Assembly (NCBI GenBank): GCA_050258555.1
Contig: JBLMZA010000037.1
Coordinates: 1 to 55,162, forward strand
Direction: 5' to 3'
Source: CAISDA01 sp050258555
GTDB taxonomy: Bacteria; Bacteroidota; Ignavibacteria; UBA10030; UBA8401
DNA length: 55,162 bases
Shown: in pieces, positions 1-8,041 of the stretch
Position numbering within the stretch: position 1 is the first letter of the stretch
Layout: each line of letters begins with the position of its first letter
The notes under the pieces: generated by a model
What the model saw: the letters and a program-made list of their open reading frames with translations, nothing else
Told to the model about the DNA's origin: nothing
Database searches by the model: none
Position numbers and translations under genes: made by a program

Positions 1-1320
1 GAGAAGCGCACATTCAGAAGCGAGGCGGTGGAACGCACGATCGCCGACGTGAAAGGCGCGATTGCGGATGCAGAGCTTGCCTGGATGTTCGAGAACTGCT
101 TTCCCAATACGCTCGATACGACGGTCGACTATGAGGTGATCGATGGCAGGCCGGACACGTTCATCATCACCGGCGATATCGATGCGATGTGGCTGCGCGA
201 CTCGACGGCGCAGGTCTGGCCCTATACGCCGCTGATCAACGAGGATGAGAAGTTGAGAAGTCTCGTGCTCGGGCTCGTCAACCGCCAGGTCAGATGCGTG
301 CTCACCGATCCCTATGCCAACGCATTTTATAAGGACCTGAAGAAAGCGTCGGAGTGGAAAAGCGACGAACCCAGTCCCGCACCCGGCGTGCACGAGCGCA
401 AATGGGAGATCGATTCCTTGTGCGCTGTGATCCGGCTTTCCAGCCGGTATTACGAACTCACAAAGGACGCTTCGCTCTTCGATGCCGACTGGGATCGGGC
501 CATGCGATTGATCGTCTCCACATTCCGCACCGAACAGAGGAAGGACGGACGCTCGCCGTATTATTTCGTGCGGCGCGGAACCAATCCGATCGACTATCCA
601 CCGTTTCGCGGCACGGGCAATCCGGTGAAGCCCGTCGGACTCATCTGCTCGATGTTCCGTCCCTCGGACGATGCGACCATCCTTCCTTTTCTCATTCCAT
701 CGAACATCTTCGCGATGCTCTCGCTCCGGCAGCTGGCGCGCATTTATGAGACCGTGCTCAAGCAGAAGGCGTTTGCCGCCGAGTGCCGCACATTTGCCGC
801 CGAACTCGATCATGCGATCAGAACATATGCCGTGTAAGACCATGAGGGCTTCGGCGCCATCTACGCCTATGAAGTCGACGGCTTCGGCAATGCGCTATTT
901 ATGGACGATGCGAATGTGCCCTCGCTCATGTCGCTTGCCTATCTCGGAGCGCACCGCGCGGCCGATCCCTTGTATGCGCGCACGCGCCGATTCCTGGTGA
1001 GCCGATCCAATCCGTACTATCTCACAGGCCGCGCCGCCCATGGGCAGGCCAGTCCCCATACGGGCAAGGAAAAAATCTGGCCGATGGGCATCATCCTGCG
1101 CGCCATCACGAGCACGGACAAAAAAGAGATCCTGGAGTGCCTCAGGATGCTGAAGTCGACGCATGCCGGCACGGGCTTCATGCACGAGGCATTCGACAAG
1201 GACGATCCTTCGAAGTTCAACCGGGCCTGGTTTGCCTGGGCCAACACGCTCTTCGGAGAATTGATCGTTACGTTGTATCACGGACGGAAGGACATACTTG
1301 CGCAGCGGTTTGGCGGGTGA
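1..1320 (+). pseudogene. GH125 exo-alpha-1,6-mannosidase, interrupted by an in-frame stop; 5' end outside the window
   Basis: The reading frame is open from base 1 and carries the GH125 N-terminal signature (RTFRSEAVE, then NCFPNTLDTT). The start codon therefore lies upstream. A TAA at 835-837 breaks the frame, and the same frame then continues to 1320 with further family motifs: AYEVDGFGN, MDDANVPSL, SPHTGKEKIWPMG, MHEAF and WFAWANTLFGEL. Both halves fit one protein, and the junction reads as AV-stop-DHEGFG, where a single-base change from TAC or TAT to TAA would explain the break. GH125 enzymes release alpha-1,6-linked mannose from glycans. The stop may be a real inactivating mutation or a sequencing or assembly error. 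The family assignment is firm; the functional state is not. Confidence 0.82.
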
Positions 1321-1372
1321 AGCGGAGGCCGGTGCCGCAATCTCATACAGGATTCTTTACGAGGACACGCCG

Positions 1373-1576
1373 ATGGTGAAATTTCTTCTCTGGTGCATTC
1401 TGCTTGTGCTGTGCTGGCCTGTGGCGCTGGCGGCACTGGTGCTCTATCCGATTGTGTGGCTTCTTCTCCTGCCGTTCCGCATTGTGGGAATCGCGGTCGA
1501 CGGCGTGCTTGGCGCGCTCTGGATGATCGTGACGCTGCCCCTGAGGGCGGCATCACGATCACGCCGGCGCCTCTGA
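1373..1576 (+). CDS. small hydrophobic membrane protein
   Basis: This encodes 67 residues beginning MVKFLLWCILL. Two hydrophobic segments (about residues 3-27 and 30-55) are joined by a short turn and end in an arginine-rich tail (SRSRRR). I chose ATG 1373 because a GAGG motif lies about 8 bases upstream and the membrane segment begins at once. A longer frame from 1298 would overlap the end of the GH125 frame. I do not recognise a named family. A two-helix inner-membrane protein with a cytoplasmic basic tail is the most that can be said. It lies 52 bases after the broken mannosidase gene on the same strand. Confidence 0.6.
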   Translation: MVKFLLWCILLVLCWPVALAALVLYPIVWLLLLPFRIVGIAVDGVLGALWMIVTLPLRAASRSRRRL

Positions 1577-1589
1577 CATGAAGCGGTCT

Positions 1590-2087
1590 TCAGTGCTCCT
1601 CCGAAACCGTGTAGGATGTCACCGTCTGCAGATTCAGCAGCCTGGCGCAGAAATCGGCGACCTTGTCCGAACCGTCGTAGAGCGAGGCTTCCTCGACCGC
1701 CCTGACCCCCTTTTCCTCATTCAGCAGAATGAGCGCGAATGCCGCCGCGCTGCGCGCCTGTTCCGACTTGTCGGTCTTCAGCACCTGGATGAGCGCGTCG
1801 ATGCTGCCTTTGAGCTGGTAGCGTCCCAGAAACGCCGCGGCGCTGGCGCGCACCCCGTCATTTTCCGATTCGAGCGCCTTGATGTAATTGGCCTGGGCCT
1901 TGGCGAGCTTCTTCGGGTCGGCGGCAAGAATGGCGCCGTCATTGTCGGCTCCGGGAGCGATCGTGAAAAAGTGTGTGGCGGCCGCCCAGTATTTTTCGAC
2001 AGGCGAAGCGGGGGCCGAAGCGAGGGAATATGATGCCGCTGTCAGGACGCAGGCGGCGATGGCGAAGTAACGGATCGTGCGTGACAT
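1590..2087 (-). CDS. secreted HEAT-repeat protein
   Basis: This encodes 165 residues. An N-terminal signal peptide (RTIRYFAIAACVLTAASYSLA) ends at an ASA/SA-type site near residue 24-26. The rest is alpha-helical with HEAT-like repeats: one around VRASAAAFLGRYQ and one around EQARSAAAFALILLNEE. Such repeats usually make a protein-binding superhelix. The start is well supported by a perfect AGGAGG about 7 bases upstream of the ATG. The gene faces the small membrane protein at 1373-1576 tail to tail with a gap of 13 bases. Export to the periplasm is inferred from the signal peptide; the partner is unknown. Confidence 0.7.
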   Translation of the reverse strand: MSRTIRYFAIAACVLTAASYSLASAPASPVEKYWAAATHFFTIAPGADNDGAILAADPKKLAKAQANYIKALESENDGVRASAAAFLGRYQLKGSIDALIQVLKTDKSEQARSAAAFALILLNEEKGVRAVEEASLYDGSDKVADFCARLLNLQTVTSYTVSEEH

Positions 2088-2293
2088 GGTAGTTCCTCCT
2101 CACAAACATCTCGTTCATAATATGCTGCATGATTGAAACCCCGCAGTTCTCTCTTTCACCGGGTGCCCCGGGAAAGCAACTGCAGGTGTGCATGACATAT
2201 TCGCGCGCGATCTGTTGCCTGCATGTGTATATATTCGGAAGCGCCGCGGAAAAGTTTCAAATATTATTTTTGTACCGCGTGAGCAAGACGCAG

Positions 2294-2318
2294 GGCGCGT
2301 TCACCGGACGAACGCGCC
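2294..2318 (-). terminator. GC-rich hairpin over the stop codon of the DUF6599 gene
   Basis: A perfect 9-base inverted repeat (GGCGCGTTC and GAACGCGCC, loop of 7) spans the stop codon at 2301-2303. There is no U-tract after it on the minus strand. It may slow or protect the 3' end rather than act as a classic intrinsic terminator. Confidence 0.35.
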
Positions 2319-3212
2319 GATGGCGGCAATGAAGGGGGAGGCGTCGGAGGAGGACATCGTTGTTTCCAGCACGATCACGGAAGAGGGAGAGGCTTTCCAG
2401 AGGCGGCGGAGCCTTCCATCGGCAGCAGACTGAGCGGGCGAGGAGCCGTCGGCCGGAGACGCGCCGAAGCGTTCGATGAAGCGCTTCATCGCATCGGATT
2501 CGCCGAAGGAGATCTGCGCGACGGTGAGATCGCCCCGGTCGGTTTCGATCGGAAGAAGATAGAGCGCATAGGACGGCACGGCATCCATGAGCTCTTCCCA
2601 GGCGGGGTATCCGTTTTGCACGCCGAGCGTGCCCTTCATGAATTTCAGGCGCGTGCTGTAGGGCTTGAAGGGCGCAAGAGTGAACAGCGAAGGAGGAGTG
2701 AAGGAGGCTGTCTCTGCAAGCGGAAGAGACAGCGCACGCGCGATTTCCATGCCGAGCTCATGCGAGCGCGCGCTGCCCTGATTGTCGGCGATCGACACAT
2801 AGTAGCGTCCGAGTGCAAACTGGATCTGGTAGCGCGATAGGCAATGGGGAAAGTTCCAGAGGCTGTCGTGCGTGCAGGTGAAGGCGGAGACCGAGAAAAT
2901 GCCGAAGGCCGATGCCGGGTCATTCATCCGGTAGCAGTCGATCTGATAGGTGATCGAATCGATGCGGAGCTTGACGGCGCGCACCTTGTCGAATCCGTAT
3001 TCGAGATAGACATCGGCCCCGCCGTCGATGTAGCCCCAGAGCGAACTTCCGTCATAGACGCGGTCGCTCACTACACTGCCTCCGTGAAGCGCAGCGGATG
3101 CTTCAAGCGACGGAAATCCTTCCTTCTCATGCTGCTGCGAGAAAAGCGTGCCGCTCAAGCACAGACACAGCAGGAGAGCGGCAAAAGCGGCAAAGCGTTG
3201 TTTCATCATCAA
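2301..3212 (-). CDS. secreted DUF6599 family protein
   Basis: This encodes 303 residues with an N-terminal signal peptide (hydrophobic stretch FAAFAALLLCLCLSGTLFS). The mature protein carries the features I associate with DUF6599, notably SLWGYIDGGADVYLEYGF, followed by a region rich in beta strands. The function of the family is not known. The gene starts 23 bases after the stop of the Tat-exported DUF362 gene on the same strand, so the two are probably co-transcribed. The two conserved exported proteins may therefore act together outside the cytoplasm. Family assignment is from memory of the motif, so moderate. Confidence 0.68.
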   Translation of the reverse strand: MMMKQRFAAFAALLLCLCLSGTLFSQQHEKEGFPSLEASAALHGGSVVSDRVYDGSSLWGYIDGGADVYLEYGFDKVRAVKLRIDSITYQIDCYRMNDPASAFGIFSVSAFTCTHDSLWNFPHCLSRYQIQFALGRYYVSIADNQGSARSHELGMEIARALSLPLAETASFTPPSLFTLAPFKPYSTRLKFMKGTLGVQNGYPAWEELMDAVPSYALYLLPIETDRGDLTVAQISFGESDAMKRFIERFGASPADGSSPAQSAADGRLRRLWKASPSSVIVLETTMSSSDASPFIAAIGAFVR

Positions 3213-3235
3213 GACCAGAGTCCCATCCTTCGTGT

Positions 3236-4390
3236 TCAGAGTGTCAATTGCTCATGCGTGATTTTGTCGAGATCGGCCACGCCCAATTTCAGCTGCGCGG
3301 CCAGCTCCATGAAGCGCCGGGCCTTCGGCGAATCTTCCTTCTGTATTTTTTCTGCGATGCGCTTTTTCAGCACGATCTCATAGCCCACCCTGTCGACCGC
3401 CACGGGATCGGTTCCGATGAGCACCGTCTTATAGTTTGTGATGAACTGCGGATTGGCCCCGGGTCCGCCCTGATAGCATCCTCGGATGCCGTCGACGATA
3501 TTGAGCACCGTCTTGTCGCGAAGCGGCGGGAAGGCGCACACTTCGGCGCAGGTCTCGGCCCAGAGCGTCTTATGCAGCCTGCCGGTGTTCGAGATGCTGC
3601 CGAAGGCGAGGTTCTTCATGCAGAGCGTGACCGAGGATCCGGCGTTCTTCAGGATCGGGATGTTGATGATCTTGTCGACATCCTTCGTGCAGATGCGGCT
3701 GAAGTACGAATGCTTTCCTTCATTGATCATGTAGGGAATCGTCTCGGCGTCATACGCCTGCTCGCAGTCGGCCCAGTAGTACCAGTCCTTGTCGATCATC
3801 GCTTCGCCGTAGAGCTTCCCCTTGGCATCGTAGAAGGAGCCGGACGCATCCTTGCGCTCGGTGCCTCTGACGGCAATGCCGGGATAGCGCTCTTCGGTGA
3901 AGCCGGCCTCATGCAGTTCGAACTCGCGCCTGTCCCAGATGAGGATGTTTTCTTTCGGAATGCCGGCGCTTGCGAGCTCCGCAATCACCGAGCGCACGAT
4001 CTCGTGGCTTGTGGAAAGAAGCGTGCCGCCGATCGGATTGACCTTGAGTCCGATCCTGTCCGTTGGAGAAACGAACATGCGCCATGCGCTTGGGGCGTCC
4101 TCCGCACCGGTGAGCTTCATGATGCCTTCGCGCACCATGCGTGCGATCTCGGGCTCATTGATTGTGTTCTCCGCCATCGAACGCTCGCTCGTGACCTGGA
4201 CGACGCGTCCGGGAAATTTTCCCGGCATGGAATCGGCCGTTCGGGGATAGCGTTCCGCATCCTTGACATTGGTCGCCGTGGGGCCTTCAGGCGCCAGGGC
4301 CGATGCGGTCATGGAAAAGGAAGGGTGAAAGACAGCCGCGCCGAGACTTCCGGCGGCAAGGGATCGGACAAACGTTCTCCGTGTTGCCAT
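3236..4390 (-). CDS. Tat-exported DUF362 domain protein
   Basis: The ATG at 4390 gives a 384-residue protein. It starts with a twin-arginine signal (TRRTFVRSLAAGSLGAAVF), which implies export in a folded state, often with a bound cofactor. The DUF362 core is seen in VDKIINIPILKNAGSSVTL and CMKNLAFGS, with DPVAVDRVGYEI near the C-terminus. A longer frame up to 4471 exists, but it would put 27 residues before the Tat motif, so it was not used. No clear ferredoxin-type cysteine cluster is visible. It heads the DUF362-DUF6599 pair. The biochemical role of DUF362 proteins is not established. Confidence 0.78.
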   Translation of the reverse strand: MATRRTFVRSLAAGSLGAAVFHPSFSMTASALAPEGPTATNVKDAERYPRTADSMPGKFPGRVVQVTSERSMAENTINEPEIARMVREGIMKLTGAEDAPSAWRMFVSPTDRIGLKVNPIGGTLLSTSHEIVRSVIAELASAGIPKENILIWDRREFELHEAGFTEERYPGIAVRGTERKDASGSFYDAKGKLYGEAMIDKDWYYWADCEQAYDAETIPYMINEGKHSYFSRICTKDVDKIINIPILKNAGSSVTLCMKNLAFGSISNTGRLHKTLWAETCAEVCAFPPLRDKTVLNIVDGIRGCYQGGPGANPQFITNYKTVLIGTDPVAVDRVGYEIVLKKRIAEKIQKEDSPKARRFMELAAQLKLGVADLDKITHEQLTL

Positions 4391-4536
4391 AGGCCAAAGG
4401 GTCCTTTGTGCTGTGTAGCGCGAATGTGATGAAACCCGGGAAGACATCCTGCATTGATTGTTCACACACATATCTCGGGACTAAAAATAGGAAACCTTTG
4501 AGACGGATTCAAGGTGCGCCGGTCCGGAAAAAGGAT

Positions 4537-4585
4537 AAAAAAAATCCGTCTGCAGAAGAAAAAGGCGCTGCCTTCTGCAGACGGA
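4537..4585 (-). terminator. intrinsic terminator of yceI
   Basis: A perfect 14-base stem is formed by 4545-4558 and 4572-4585 with a 13-base loop. Next to it lies a run of eight A at 4537-4544, which reads as eight U after the hairpin on the minus strand. It lies about 60 bases beyond the yceI stop and separates yceI from the DUF362 gene. This is the clearest intrinsic terminator in the window. Confidence 0.88.
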
Positions 4586-4647
4586 ATCTGGTGTATTCCC
4601 GCCGCGAATGGATCAGGCGGATTTCATTCGTATGTGCGCGCGGCGGA

Positions 4648-5193
4648 TCAGGCCATCACTTCGGCTTCCTTCACGATCTCGACGGCGCAATGGATGCGGA
4701 TTTCATCGCTTACCACAATGCCGCCGGCTTCCGTCACGGCATTCCACTTCAGGCCGAATTCCTTGCGGTTGACCTTTGCGGTCATCTCGAATCCGGCGCG
4801 CGTGTTGCCCCACGGATCCTTGATTTGGCCGCCGGATTCGACATCGAGCCGGATTTCCTTGCTGATGCCGCGGATGCTCATGGTTCCCCAGACTTGATAG
4901 CGGTCGGGATCGTCCGTCTTCTCAATCCGCGTCGACGTGAATGTCAGTTTCGGATGTTCGGATGCCGCAAAGAAATCATCCGAGCGCAGATGGGCGTCCC
5001 GGTTCGGCTCGCCCGTGTCGATCGATGCGACATCGGCCCAGAAGGAAATTTTGGAGCGTGTGAAATCATCGTCTTCGGTTTCGACCGTTCCTTCAAACGT
5101 GCGGAACTTGCCCGTGACGTTGGTGATCATCAGATGGCGTGCCTTGAACTCGATTTCCGAGTGCGACGGGTCCACTTTCCATGTCGTTGTCAT
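4648..5193 (-). CDS. YceI family lipocalin-like protein
   Basis: This encodes 181 residues with the YceI pattern throughout: WKVDPSHSEIEFKARHLMI at the N-terminus, then F.G.V, HLRSDDFF, HPKLTF and a C-terminal strand pattern around EIRIHCAVEIV. YceI proteins form a beta-barrel that binds long isoprenoid chains in the structures known for the family. No signal peptide is present, so this copy is probably cytoplasmic, unlike E. coli YceI. The start is supported by an AAAGGA motif about 8 bases upstream. Its upstream region contains an FNR-like dyad (5323-5342) and a TATATATA stretch near 5222-5231. The strong terminator at 4537-4585 ends its transcript. Confidence 0.88.
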   Translation of the reverse strand: MTTTWKVDPSHSEIEFKARHLMITNVTGKFRTFEGTVETEDDDFTRSKISFWADVASIDTGEPNRDAHLRSDDFFAASEHPKLTFTSTRIEKTDDPDRYQVWGTMSIRGISKEIRLDVESGGQIKDPWGNTRAGFEMTAKVNRKEFGLKWNAVTEAGGIVVSDEIRIHCAVEIVKEAEVMA

Positions 5194-5322
5194 AATGCGT
5201 TCGTCCTTTATTGTTGTTTGAGTATATATACAAGGAGAGCCGATGCGCCGAGTATGCTCTCAATTCTTGTGTATAAGATACAGGACGCGGGGACATTTCG
5301 CATTGATGAATGCTAAGAAATT

Positions 5323-5342
5323 CCATTGACATAGATCAATGG
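5323..5342. promoter_or_regulatory. FNR/Crp-like operator dyad
   Basis: The sequence CCATTGA-N6-TCAATGG is a perfect dyad with 7-base arms. Its core TTGAC-ATAG-ATCAA differs from the FNR consensus TTGAT-N4-ATCAA at one base. It sits between the stop of the Crp/Fnr gene and the start of yceI, 130 bases upstream of the yceI ATG. The neighbouring regulator has the E..SR recognition helix typical of proteins that read this core. Direct binding is inferred. Confidence 0.5.
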
Positions 5343-5348
5343 CACTGT

Positions 5349-5954
5349 TCAGGATTTTTCCGTCATTTGCTTGCGGATGCGGCTCAGGGTTTCGGGCGTA
5401 ATGCCGAGGAAGGAGGCGATCATGTGCTGGGGCACGCGCTGCGCGATTGGGGAATGTTCGCGCAAGAATTCCGCATAGCGCGCCTCGGCCGTCGTGCCGA
5501 TGGTATAGGCGAGCCGCCGGTGCGTGGCAATGAAGTGCCCCTGAAGAAGGAGCCGGTAGTAGCGTTCGAATTTCGGAATGCGCTCGAGTAGGAGTTCATA
5601 CGAAGGGTGATCGATCGCGAGGAGTTCGGAATCCTCGATCGCATCGATCATGGTCGACGACGGCTCTCCGGTTAGAAAGCTGTAGAGATCGGTGATCCAC
5701 CAATCCTCGATCGCGAACTGCACGATGTGCTCCTCGCCCTTTTCATCGAGCGTATAGGATCGCAGCGCGCCTTTGGTGACAAAGAACATGCTGCGGCAGG
5801 GATCTCCGATTTGCGCCAGATACTGCTTGCGCCGCACGGATTTGGGCACAAAGAGCCGCGTGCAGAACTCGCGCTCTTTGGCCGTGAGACGGATCTTTTG
5901 TGCGATATGATTGAAGAGTGCGGTATGCATCGTCGATGTGTGCCCGGTATTCAT
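5349..5954 (-). CDS. Crp/Fnr family transcriptional regulator
   Basis: This encodes 201 residues. Residues about 20-125 form a cyclic-nucleotide-binding-type beta roll (YLAQIGDPCRSMFFVTKGAL, then EDWWITDLYSFLTGEPS). A short winged helix occupies the C-terminus, with the recognition helix GITPETLSRIRKQM, in which E188, S191 and R192 match the FNR E..SR pattern. The gene is of the compact Bacteroidota type with no N-terminal iron-sulfur cysteines, so oxygen sensing by a 4Fe-4S cluster is not indicated and the ligand is unknown. It diverges from the T9SS cytochrome gene at 6111. An ATG at 5930 is an alternative start. Targets may include yceI and the respiratory run at 14453. Confidence 0.86.
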   Translation of the reverse strand: MNTGHTSTMHTALFNHIAQKIRLTAKEREFCTRLFVPKSVRRKQYLAQIGDPCRSMFFVTKGALRSYTLDEKGEEHIVQFAIEDWWITDLYSFLTGEPSSTMIDAIEDSELLAIDHPSYELLLERIPKFERYYRLLLQGHFIATHRRLAYTIGTTAEARYAEFLREHSPIAQRVPQHMIASFLGITPETLSRIRKQMTEKS

Positions 5955-6008
5955 GCACGCAATATACGAAAATAATCCGTTTCCTTGCAGCGCGCAATTC
6001 AGCGCTTT

Positions 6009-6018
6009 GGAACGTTCC
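6009..6018. promoter_or_regulatory. 10-base palindrome in the divergent Crp/cytochrome intergenic region
   Basis: GGAACGTTCC is a perfect 10-base palindrome about midway between the divergent starts at 5954 and 6111. The rest of this 156-base gap holds a CA-repeat leader (6070-6087) and a GGAGGA ribosome-binding site for the cytochrome gene. A shared operator is possible, but no regulator can be named. Confidence 0.3.
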
Positions 6019-6110
6019 GCACCGTGGGATGTTTAAAGAAATGAGCGCGGATCTATCGGGAACAAGCTGCACACACACATACACATCACATCATTTTTTG
6101 GAGGAGTGTC

Positions 6111-6809
6111 ATGAAGCGAAGGCGTCTCGTTTATGCGGCAACTGCCGCGTGTCTGTTATGGTCTGCAGTGCCATCCGCTGCGCAGGTCGACTATGCAACG
6201 CAGATCCAGCCGATCTTCAATGCCAACTGTATCGGATGCCACGGCGGCACCTCCGGCGTGACGCTCTCGAGTTATGCGTCTGCGACATCGAGCGTGGGAG
6301 CGCAGTACGGAACGAAGGTGATCCAGCCCGGCAGTTCCGCATCGAGTCCGCTCTATGACAAGGTGTCCAATGCCGTGCCTCAGCACGGAGCGCGCATGCC
6401 GCGGGGCGGTCCGGCTCTGAGCAGCGCGCAGATCACGCTCATTAAAAACTGGATCGATGAAGGAGCCAAGGAAAAGCCCTCGGCCACAAGCGTGGCAGAA
6501 CGAGTGTCATCCTCGGCGCCGAAGAGTTTCGCGCTCCTGCAGAATTATCCGAACCCGTTCAATCCGTCGACCACGATCGGCTTCGCGCTTGCATCGTGCC
6601 AATATGTGCGTCTGCGCGTGTACGACGTGCTCGGCCGCGCCGTCGGCGTGCTGGAAGAAGGAGTGCTCGATGCGGGCACCTACCGCTTCACCTATGACGC
6701 CTCGGAACTGCCGAGCGGCATCTATTTCTACCAGCTCGAGGCGTTCGATGCGTCGGGAAGCGGAAAGCGGGTCTTTGCCGAAACCAGAAAACTCATCGTT
6801 CAGAAGTAA
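6111..6809 (+). CDS. T9SS-sorted monohaem cytochrome (planctomycete-type cytochrome domain)
   Basis: This encodes 232 residues in three parts. A signal peptide ends near residue 24. A haem-binding domain covers about residues 26-130, with the c-type motif C40-I-G-C43-H44 and a likely distal ligand M96 in ARMPRGG; its layout matches the PSCyt1 family. A C-terminal T9SS sorting domain (about 143-232) begins FALLQNYPNPFNPSTT and ends with a SGIYFYQL strand and a basic tail. The protein should be exported by Sec, receive haem c in the periplasm, and then be moved to or across the outer membrane by T9SS. A GGAGGA motif precedes the ATG. It heads a run of redox and copper genes. Confidence 0.85.
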   Translation: MKRRRLVYAATAACLLWSAVPSAAQVDYATQIQPIFNANCIGCHGGTSGVTLSSYASATSSVGAQYGTKVIQPGSSASSPLYDKVSNAVPQHGARMPRGGPALSSAQITLIKNWIDEGAKEKPSATSVAERVSSSAPKSFALLQNYPNPFNPSTTIGFALASCQYVRLRVYDVLGRAVGVLEEGVLDAGTYRFTYDASELPSGIYFYQLEAFDASGSGKRVFAETRKLIVQK

Positions 6810-6825
6810 TGGAGCGTGCGCGCCT

Positions 6826-7389
6826 ATGAAAGTCTTGCTGATCATCGCCGCCGCGTTTTTGATGACGGTCCAGGGCGGGGCGGAAACACCGAGGAAAGTC
6901 GGGAATTTTTCGCTGCCGGATTACAACGGCTCCATGGTCTCGCTTGCCGATTTTAAGGACTCGAAAGCGATCGTGGTGATGTTTATCGCCACCAAGTGCC
7001 CGGTGTCTAATGCCTACAACAAACGCATGGAAGCGCTGTTTGAAGACTACGCACCGAAGCATGTGGCCTTCATCGGCATCAATTCCAACAAGGCGGAAGC
7101 GGCCGACGAGGTGCGCGCGCATGCAAAGGAGCATGCATTGAAATTCGTCATCCTCAAGGATGCCGAGAATAAAATCGCCGACCGCTTCGAAGCCGGCGTG
7201 ACGCCGGAGATATTCGTGCTGAATGCGGACTTCGATATCCTCTACCACGGCCGCATCGACGATTCGCAGCGCGAGAACAACGTGACGTCGCAGGATCTTC
7301 GCACGGCGCTCGACGAGATCCTGGGCGGGCGTCCGGTCACGCATGCCGAGACGAAGGCCTTCGGCTGCTCGATTAAACGCGTGGAATAA
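6826..7389 (+). CDS. exported redoxin / thioredoxin-fold protein
   Basis: This encodes 187 residues from ATG 6826, 16 bases after the cytochrome gene. A short signal peptide (KVLLIIAAAFLMTVQGGA) is followed by an AhpC/redoxin fold: VGNFSLPDYNGS, then the active-site segment ATKCPVSNAYN, and GVTPEIFVLN with the cis-proline. The active site has one cysteine (C-P-V-S) in place of CxxC. A second conserved cysteine lies near the C-terminus in FGCSIKR. This is the pattern of the single-Cys redoxin group that often accompanies cytochrome genes. A role in thiol or haem-site redox control outside the cytoplasm is inferred. The frame is open far upstream, but only this start gives a sensible protein. 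Confidence 0.8.
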   Translation: MKVLLIIAAAFLMTVQGGAETPRKVGNFSLPDYNGSMVSLADFKDSKAIVVMFIATKCPVSNAYNKRMEALFEDYAPKHVAFIGINSNKAEAADEVRAHAKEHALKFVILKDAENKIADRFEAGVTPEIFVLNADFDILYHGRIDDSQRENNVTSQDLRTALDEILGGRPVTHAETKAFGCSIKRVE

Positions 7390-7410
7390 CGCACATCTCA
7401 AGAAGCAGGC

Positions 7411-7941
7411 ATGAAGAATTCCCGAGGCATGGCAAGAAGGAGTGCCCTGGCGCTGGCATGTGCCGCGCTTCTGACGGGGGTGCGGCCCGCCGCGGCGGAG
7501 GCGCAGTCTGTCACGGTGCTGACTTCCGGCGGCCTTGATTCGCTTCTGCAGAAGCGGGGCGGGCGTGCGCTCATCCTGAATCTGTGGGCCACCTGGTGCA
7601 CGCCCTGCAGGGAGGAGTTTCCGGATCTTGCGGCCGTCGTCACGGAGTATCCCGATATCGATGCGGCAGCGCTGAGCGTCGACTATCCCGATGAGATCGA
7701 TGCGAAGATCCGTCCGTTTGTGAAGGAGTGGAAGCTCCCGTTTCCCGTCTTTGTTTCGGGATTTGCCCGACAGGAGGAGCTCATCAACCGCCTTGCGCCC
7801 GCATGGAACGGCGGACTCCCGGCGACATTCCTCTTCACGCCCGAAGGAAGGCGCGATACGTTCTATGTCGGAAGGCAAAGCCGCGGCCGATTCCAGAGCG
7901 CATTCGACCGCGCACGCCAACTCTCGCGCCGGGGAAAATGA
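7411..7941 (+). CDS. TlpA-like thiol:disulfide oxidoreductase
   Basis: This encodes 176 residues with a signal peptide or anchor (about residues 9-31) and a thioredoxin fold carrying the redox motif WATWCTPCREEFP and the cis-proline loop GLPATFLFTPEG. TlpA-type proteins reduce periplasmic disulfides for cytochrome c maturation or for copper delivery to oxidases. The gene starts 21 bases after the redoxin gene and precedes the copper regulator and copper pump. Its context favours a role in copper or haem handling. Whether it is released or anchored is unclear, because the predicted cleavage site near AAAEAQS is only moderate. Confidence 0.82.
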   Translation: MKNSRGMARRSALALACAALLTGVRPAAAEAQSVTVLTSGGLDSLLQKRGGRALILNLWATWCTPCREEFPDLAAVVTEYPDIDAAALSVDYPDEIDAKIRPFVKEWKLPFPVFVSGFARQEELINRLAPAWNGGLPATFLFTPEGRRDTFYVGRQSRGRFQSAFDRARQLSRRGK

Positions 7942-8041
7942 TGCGAAAAGCGCAGACATGCCCCTCGCCGATGCTGATTTTTTCCGATGAAGAATGTATA
8001 TTGCGTGGCACAGGCCATCTTCACGAGACACTCAAAAACGC

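Noticed and set aside
2294..2318. Calling the GC-rich hairpin a strong intrinsic terminator
   Set aside because: It has no U-tract on the minus strand, so it was listed only at low confidence.
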